Shown here in pieces: positions 20,422 to 25,146 of a stretch of DNA of 25,146 bases. Under the pieces are notes generated by a model that was not told the origin of the DNA, made no database searches, and saw only the letters and a list, made by a program, of their open reading frames with translations. Each line of letters starts with the position of its first letter. Position 1 is the stretch's first letter. The translations under genes and the position numbers were made by a program. This stretch comes from CAZCSJ01 sp964501445 (GTDB taxonomy: Bacteria > Patescibacteriota > Minisyncoccia > Sungbacterales > HO2-52-23), in NCBI GenBank assembly GCA_964501445.1, contig CAZCSJ010000011.1, forward strand, positions 1 through 25,146, in the 5' to 3' direction.

Positions 20422-21804
20422 TTATCGCGGCGTTATCTCCTTAAACTTCGGCACACGACCGACGCTTATCGTAATACTCCTTGACTCGCTTCCGCACGTA
20501 AACGTATACGTGGTCTTCTGTTCCGGAAACACGGTGGTGCTCCCGTCCACATCAGTACTCAAGGTTTTTTGACCATCATCTTTAAGGGCACACGACACAT
20601 ACCCCTCCGTATCCCACGTGAGCGTGGCACCAGTCGCGTCTCCCGGGCTTACCGTGGTGCGATCCGCGGTGAAGAGAATACCCGGAGAACGCTCGCTCTC
20701 ACCAAGAGGATTTCCAGCGCATCCCGGATCATCAAGGTCAATCAATGTATCCTGATCCGGATCGTTATTAATCGTATCCGAACACTCGGGTGCAGACACG
20801 ATCACGATCACGCTCTCCTCCAATGTCTGGCCGCCCTGATCAACGCATTGAAGCGTATAGGTATAATTCCCAACCGGCGGACTTATCTTCTCCGGTCCGG
20901 ATGTGTCTTTTGTTCCCGCCCAAGTGCCATATCCGCCGATCCCCTTACAGCTGCTCGTTTTTGGCGCTGACCAGTCAAGCGTAATGCTCTCGCCTTTTGT
21001 AATTGAGACCTGCAACTGGCCCTTGTCGTTAATCGTGAGGTATTTTGCGGTTACGTCAATCGTCTCTCCGGTAACCGGATCTTTTGTGACTATTGTCAGC
21101 TCCCCTGTGACCGGGTCTTCTTTTACAGTGAGCGTCTGCCCCGTCACATCGGTGATGCTTGTGGCCTCCATCTGTACGGACGCACGGCACGCGTCTGCCT
21201 TGCCCGTAACGCCATAATTGCTGCCTTTGAAATTAATCCAGCCCGTAATATCAGACCCCCATGCGTACCCGCTCCAATCGCAGCCGTTCACCGAAACGCC
21301 GTAACTGGAACCAGTCGCAGGGGAAAGATGAATCCATCCGTCCCAGCCGTCTTTTGCGCTAAGCGCGCGCGCCCAGCCCGTAACTTTCCCTGTTTTGCTG
21401 TCAAAATTCGGTTTGCAGGGTTTGGAGGGGCATCCCTTATCTTCATTGAAACTTATCCACCCGATGGTTTCCGCCCACGCATACCCCAACATATCGCCGC
21501 TTGGCGCCACATTCACGCCGTAGTTGCCGATCGTAGTTCCGGCAGGAGGACATCCGGCAGGCGGACTTTGCTTCGCGCAATTCGTGCTGTTAAAACTGAT
21601 CCACCCGATGGTTTCGCTCCATGCCCATCCGGAAAGATTGTCGCCCGCGCCCGCCTCCACGCCAGGGACCACATAAAACAAAAGTGCTACGAGTATCGCT
21701 CCTCCTAAGAGGAGAGGCGAAACTTCTATAGTTTGACTATAGAAGTTTCGCCTCGATGATACAGAACTTTTGAACACATTTACCATATCGTCTTTGAATA
21801 GCAT
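20422..21804 (-). CDS. exported 460-aa surface protein with GW and Ig-like repeats
   Basis: A hydrophobic export segment (about 31-50) follows a basic N-terminus that contains a palindrome-derived peptide. Four short repeats come next (about 59-72, 106-120, 142-161, 177-194) of the kind GWAWSETIGWISFN, each a Trp-rich beta unit. Residues 220-251 repeat DPVTGE(L/T). Two Ig-like domains with the same Cys pair as the next protein lie at about 260-337 and 375-448, separated by DPDQDTLIDLDDPGC (349-363), a likely calcium-binding loop. Start is ATG 21804 or ATG 21786; both overlap the PIN gene stop. Probably an envelope-attached adhesin or pilus-related protein; function not known. Confidence 0.8.
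   Translation of the reverse strand: MLFKDDMVNVFKSSVSSRRNFYSQTIEVSPLLLGGAILVALLFYVVPGVEAGAGDNLSGWAWSETIGWISFNSTNCAKQSPPAGCPPAGTTIGNYGVNVAPSGDMLGYAWAETIGWISFNEDKGCPSKPCKPNFDSKTGKVTGWARALSAKDGWDGWIHLSPATGSSYGVSVNGCDWSGYAWGSDITGWINFKGSNYGVTGKADACRASVQMEATSITDVTGQTLTVKEDPVTGELTIVTKDPVTGETIDVTAKYLTINDKGQLQVSITKGESITLDWSAPKTSSCKGIGGYGTWAGTKDTSGPEKISPPVGNYTYTLQCVDQGGQTLEESVIVIVSAPECSDTINNDPDQDTLIDLDDPGCAGNPLGESERSPGILFTADRTTVSPGDATGATLTWDTEGYVSCALKDDGQKTLSTDVDGSTTVFPEQKTTYTFTCGSESRSITISVGRVPKFKEITPR
21714..21754. repeat. 41-bp palindrome in the N-terminal coding part of the 460-aa gene
   Basis: GAGGCGAAACTTCTATAGT (21714-21732) and its exact reverse complement (21736-21754) flank TTG. It encodes RRNFYSQTIEVSP just before the export segment. 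The inner arm shares ACTATAGA-R-GTT with the alr palindrome at 2767-2797, but turned inside out. Confidence 0.9.
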
Positions 21805-22166
21805 TGCCTAATCATTCTATCCCTGGATACAAGTGGTGCATCAAAAAGCTTTGCGGTTGCGACAATCACTCTATCATGAAGATCAACGAATCCCTTGAGC
21901 CTATTGGTTTCTAACAAAAGCCCCAGATTCACCTCCGAAATAAGAAAGTTCTCTGCATGGGTTATTTTTGCGAGAACCTCATCAAACCGCAACGACACTT
22001 TTTTCTTATCAAATATATCAATACACTCCAAGAGAACAATCGCGGGAATTACCAGGATTGCCTTTCCTTGATCACCAAGTTCAAAAATTTTTCTTGCCTT
22101 TTGGGAGAGTCGTGAGCTGTCAGTCAGATACCATATGAATGCATGTGTATCCACGACATAGTACAT
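21780..22166 (-). CDS. PIN-domain toxin (VapC-like)
   Basis: A 128-aa PIN nuclease of the VapC type, which cleaves RNA using acidic residues that bind magnesium. Visible: MYYVVDTHAFIWYL (Asp6), Glu47 in VLLECIDIF, VDLHDRVIVATA (Asp95, Asp98) and PLVSRDRMI (Asp116). All the usual acidic positions are present. It starts 8 nt after the small antitoxin-like gene and its stop overlaps the start of the 460-aa surface protein gene, which is unusual and may couple their translation. This stretch looks more A+T-rich than its neighbours. Confidence 0.88.
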   Translation of the reverse strand: MYYVVDTHAFIWYLTDSSRLSQKARKIFELGDQGKAILVIPAIVLLECIDIFDKKKVSLRFDEVLAKITHAENFLISEVNLGLLLETNRLKGFVDLHDRVIVATAKLFDAPLVSRDRMIRQCYSKTIW

Positions 22167-22174
22167 ACGATTTC

Positions 22175-22378
22175 TTATCTATGTGTTCCTCGGAATAACG
22201 ATCTTTTTGCTCTCTGAATATCAATATTGGTGATCTTTATTCCCTTCATAGCACCCTTGAGAGAAAGGGTCGGTTTAGAAGAAAAAAAGTCCCTCCCTTT
22301 TTTAAACTTGAGAAGTTGTTGTTCTATTTTAGCAAGTTTCTGTATTTGCTTTGTTGGATAGAGGATTGCCGATTTCAT
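22175..22378 (-). CDS. antitoxin-like partner of the PIN toxin
   Basis: A 67-aa basic protein placed 8 nt upstream of the toxin, the normal antitoxin-toxin order. The C-terminal half, LSLKGAMKGIKITNIDIQRAKRSLF, matches the tail common in VapB-type antitoxins that wraps the PIN active site. The N-terminal half (Lys-rich helix IQKLAKIEQQLLKFKKG) lacks an obvious AbrB or RHH signature. ATG 22378 has no Shine-Dalgarno; a possible promoter at 22385-22413 would leave almost no leader. Confidence 0.75.
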   Translation of the reverse strand: MKSAILYPTKQIQKLAKIEQQLLKFKKGRDFFSSKPTLSLKGAMKGIKITNIDIQRAKRSLFRGTHR

Positions 22379-22384
22379 AGCTCA

Positions 22385-22413
22385 ATGGTATGGCTTATTC
22401 CGTAAACAATCAA
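22385..22413 (-). promoter_or_regulatory. possible promoter of the antitoxin/toxin pair
   Basis: TTGATT (22413-22408), 17-nt spacer, TACCAT (22390-22385) on the minus strand; four of six matches in each box. It ends 6 nt before ATG 22378. The rest of 22379-22493 holds nothing else that I recognise. Confidence 0.3.
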
Positions 22414-22493
22414 CGCTATTGAATTTTCACCGGGTCCATTGCCGCACGCGACTCAATTGTTACTTTTTTGGCTGGCACTGCCCGCAAAAATAA

Positions 22494-25146
22494 TTACTGG
22501 CCGATGACGAGAACATGAACCGTCATATCTTCAGTACGATCGGACACTCCAACCCGTAAATCTCCGTTACCGACAATATTTGCTCTACAGGAGGCCGTTC
22601 GTGGACCAGCAATTACCGTGCATTGAATGCTAAACATCTTAGTAAAAGTTCCGGGAATAGATACTACTTTACCATCCTCACTACCGGGCCAAATCTTTAT
22701 CCGCCTCCAACCCATCTTGAGATTTCCCATCGTGATATACCCAGAACCTTCGGAACTCGTCATAACACCCGCATCGGAGTCCACGGAAGAGTCCGCCCAC
22801 TTTTCAATAAAGGTCGCACCATATATTGATATCTTGCCGGCATTCCCACCGATTGACGTACCGCTATTACCGAGACGTAGTGTAGCCTCAGCATTATTCC
22901 CATTTCCATAGAGACCAAGTGTGTTTGCCGCATCCACATCAGTGAAGAAGGTATCATCGCCCACTTGAAGATTTTTGCTTCCTTTAATACCGAAGTCCTG
23001 CGCATGAATAGTTCCACCGAAAGACCAATTTCCGCCCAAAACTCCTCCCGTATTCAAATCGGCATAATAAGTAGAATCATCATCAACAAACTTAGTCGCA
23101 CGCACGCTACCATTCACGTCGAGTTTCGCGCCGGGATTCGCCGTCCCGATGCCGACGTTGCCCGTATACGAGATGCCGCCGGTCACATTCGTCCACTGGC
23201 TTGCAGGAATATCCTGCCATGACGCAAGACCGCTCGTATCGTCAGAAGTGAGCACTTTGCCCGGACCCGGGACGCCGCCGGTAATCTTTACCTGCCCCCC
23301 AACCTCAAGTTTCGCGCCGGGATTTGTGGCGCCGATACCGACGTTGCCCGTGTTAATGTATGAATTGCCGGAATTCGCAAAAAAGGTATTTGAACCGATC
23401 TTGGTGCCGCCGGTGAAATCACCCGCATAATTGACGGACAACGTTGCACCGCCCTCCTTCACTAAGGCACGAGACAGACCAGAATTTCCTCGCGTCGTTT
23501 GATCACCATTGCCAAAGACAAAATCAAATGAGCCATTCGCGATCGTGCCGGTCACATTGACATTCCCCGTATACGAGATGCCGCCGGTCACATTCGTCCA
23601 TTGGCTGTCAGCAGACCAACCATCGCGACAACCGCTGCTTCCGAGACAAAGACTCGGTATATTCACTTGGGTACTAATCCCTAGAGCTCCGTTATCATTG
23701 AAGAGAAGTGTGGCCTGCTTGCCTGCAGTTGACGCATCAATCTGGAGATCGCCGCCTCCTCCAATTCGCACCACAGTTCCGCCACCGCCATTATCAATGT
23801 TAAGATGAGGTACTGCGATGCTGCCTGTAACATCCAAATTATTTCCCGCACCGGCTATCTTAAGTCCATTGCCAGCGTGCGTTCCCTCAAATGTGACCCA
23901 CCCGTCGTTATGGTCTACAAACGCGCCATCATCCGATATTTTCACACGGCAATCCTTAACATTGCCGCCGCAACCATTAAGATTCCCTTTCACCGTAACA
24001 GTGCCGTCATTACCTAAACTCATAAGGGCTTCGCCCGGCGTTCCTCCGGCTGAAAACCGAAGCGTGCCGTCTGGATTATCAATCCAATAGACGCTTCTCC
24101 CATTCACACCGGGATTTATTCCGAGCATACCATTTTTACCGCCAACAGCTCCTAACTGTACGGCGCCTGAATTTGCATTTTGAATATCAACGCCGCTGGT
24201 GGTCCAGAGAGAAGCGGAGGCGGCCGGCCACGTCGCACTACACACACCTGAAAGACAAAGCTTATTTCGAATCACCACTTCATCGCCCCCAATAGTGGTC
24301 TTCGGCCAATCGCCAAATACGGCGCTGCCCGTCGTACCGTCTCCATAGTTCAGTGCAAGGGAGCCGTCAGGCGAATCCACGAGTGCGCGGCCCGGACTTC
24401 CCCTTCTCGCGCCCAACGCAAAATCATTTGAATGGCTAATTATCGCATGGGTAATTATACCTCCCCCCACATTCAAATCTGGATTTGGGTTAGTACCATA
24501 TCCGTTACCCGCGGCCTCCAAAAATAAAGTGCCGTTATTATAACGCAACTGGTGGGCAACTACACCCTGATGATGCAAATATACAGTGGCTTGCCCGCTA
24601 TTTGCTGTGGGATTTGAACCACCTACTTCCATTGAGGATGCATTCACTCCACCAGCGCCCGTGTTGTAATTCGCACGAATAGCACCTGCCACATCAAGCT
24701 TTGCGCCGGGATTTGCGGTACCAATGCCGACGTTGCCCGTCGGATTAATGCGCATAGCTTCTGAAAATGTACCAACCGCAAAAGAGAGATAACGTCCGGG
24801 TGCATCCGTGGCGAGCTGTACACCGCCTGCACCTAGTAATCGAAATGCAAGTGTGGAATCAACACCGTTTGTAAGGGTAATACCTCCATATGATGTTGCG
24901 GTGCCACTCGTGTCTGTTGATTTGTTGATTCCTACTACCGTCAATGAATTGCCTCCTGCGTCCATTGTGCCAATAGCTACTTTGCCATTGGGTACCACAA
25001 GTGCATTGCCCTGGGCAGTTACTCCGATGGCATTTGCCGCAAGGTTGCCGGTAATACTCACACTGGTGCCGTCGTCAGAAATCTGTGAGTTGCCCAATGT
25101 GCCGGCACCGGTAAATTTGCTAAGCGTATTTGCAGTTCCGCTTCCG
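22494..25146 (-). CDS. fibre-like surface protein (5' end beyond the window)
   Basis: The frame is open to the right edge, so the N-terminus is missing; at least 883 residues are visible. A TTG at 25097 is not a credible start because the same repeat style (GSGTANTLSKFTGAGTLGN) continues upstream of it. GNVGIGTANPGAKLDV-type repeats occur three times (near 24690-24740, 23285-23350 and 23105-23165), among Gly/Asn/Thr/Asp-rich beta-strand units resembling phage tail-fibre and trimeric adhesin shafts. The last 80-90 residues (from GYITMGNLKMGWRRIKIW to VLVIGQ) form a distinct domain that may bind a receptor. No S74 self-cleaving chaperone motif is seen. Stop TAA at 22496-22494. Confidence 0.75.
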   Translation of the reverse strand, partial: GSGTANTLSKFTGAGTLGNSQISDDGTSVSITGNLAANAIGVTAQGNALVVPNGKVAIGTMDAGGNSLTVVGINKSTDTSGTATSYGGITLTNGVDSTLAFRLLGAGGVQLATDAPGRYLSFAVGTFSEAMRINPTGNVGIGTANPGAKLDVAGAIRANYNTGAGGVNASSMEVGGSNPTANSGQATVYLHHQGVVAHQLRYNNGTLFLEAAGNGYGTNPNPDLNVGGGIITHAIISHSNDFALGARRGSPGRALVDSPDGSLALNYGDGTTGSAVFGDWPKTTIGGDEVVIRNKLCLSGVCSATWPAASASLWTTSGVDIQNANSGAVQLGAVGGKNGMLGINPGVNGRSVYWIDNPDGTLRFSAGGTPGEALMSLGNDGTVTVKGNLNGCGGNVKDCRVKISDDGAFVDHNDGWVTFEGTHAGNGLKIAGAGNNLDVTGSIAVPHLNIDNGGGGTVVRIGGGGDLQIDASTAGKQATLLFNDNGALGISTQVNIPSLCLGSSGCRDGWSADSQWTNVTGGISYTGNVNVTGTIANGSFDFVFGNGDQTTRGNSGLSRALVKEGGATLSVNYAGDFTGGTKIGSNTFFANSGNSYINTGNVGIGATNPGAKLEVGGQVKITGGVPGPGKVLTSDDTSGLASWQDIPASQWTNVTGGISYTGNVGIGTANPGAKLDVNGSVRATKFVDDDSTYYADLNTGGVLGGNWSFGGTIHAQDFGIKGSKNLQVGDDTFFTDVDAANTLGLYGNGNNAEATLRLGNSGTSIGGNAGKISIYGATFIEKWADSSVDSDAGVMTSSEGSGYITMGNLKMGWRRIKIWPGSEDGKVVSIPGTFTKMFSIQCTVIAGPRTASCRANIVGNGDLRVGVSDRTEDMTVHVLVIGQ
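23161..23605 (-). repeat. 40-bp direct repeat within the fibre gene
   Basis: The stretch from CCCGTATACGAGATGCCGCC to TGGCT at 23161-23200 recurs at 23566-23605 with one base difference. It encodes QWTNVTGGISYTGN. A third related unit (TTTGCGCCGGGATTTG...ATGCCGACGTTGCCCGT) lies near 24700-24740. Such copies can recombine and change fibre length. Confidence 0.75.

Overview
The window looks like a piece of a Patescibacteria (Candidate Phyla Radiation) chromosome, most likely from a Parcubacteria-type lineage. The clues are protein signatures: a PBP2 with a DPDEILADS N-terminus, a peptidoglycan-binding domain of the YPEGLITGYYGPIT type, GWAWSETIGWISFN surface repeats, GNVGIGTANPGAKLDV fibre repeats, a prolyl-tRNA synthetase without the INS editing domain, and short palindromes scattered inside genes. 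TGA is used as a stop in several clear genes (mrdA, mreB, mreC, mreD), so this is not a UGA=Gly lineage. The assignment rests on recognition, not on a search. No tRNA, rRNA or CRISPR array was seen.

Layout. Bases 1-1480 are an unusual plus-strand accessory zone. It has tiny genes, each with its own promoter, strong Shine-Dalgarno and hairpin terminator (two zinc-ribbon-like miniproteins at 155-304 and 401-580). It also has a 400-nt promoter-to-terminator unit of unclear nature (705-1143) and a 142-bp element with 23-bp terminal inverted repeats (1291-1432). Everything from 1505 to the right edge is on the minus strand. Read in the direction of transcription (right to left) it runs: a fibre-like surface protein cut by the right edge; an antitoxin/PIN pair; two exported repeat proteins (460 and 1425 aa, the latter ending in an HExxH metalloprotease domain); a sugar-phosphate isomerase of the PGI/PMI type; a DUF3105 membrane protein; a thioredoxin-reductase-like flavoprotein; a PaaX/Cas2-like regulator flanked by two related 48-bp palindromes; proS-mreB-mreC-mreD-mrdA; greA; lysS; serS; and alr-ftsQ.

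How the genes fit. mreBCD, mrdA, alr and ftsQ form a cell-wall, elongation and division set interleaved with three aminoacyl-tRNA synthetases and a transcription elongation factor. Overlaps (proS/mreB 11 nt, mreC/mreD 4 nt) and 1-5 nt gaps show tight coupling. Good sigma70-type promoters lie upstream of proS, greA and lysS. For lysS and proS the -10 box ends only 6-9 nt before the ATG, suggesting leaderless transcripts. mrdA is preceded by a 12-codon leader ORF that overlaps its start and by a long-range inverted repeat; greA has a hairpin plus U-run in its leader.

The most striking genome-wide theme is perfect or near-perfect palindromes lying in frame inside conserved genes (alr, the isomerase, the 460-aa surface protein), where they add short peptides. 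They resemble in principle the Rickettsia palindromic elements.
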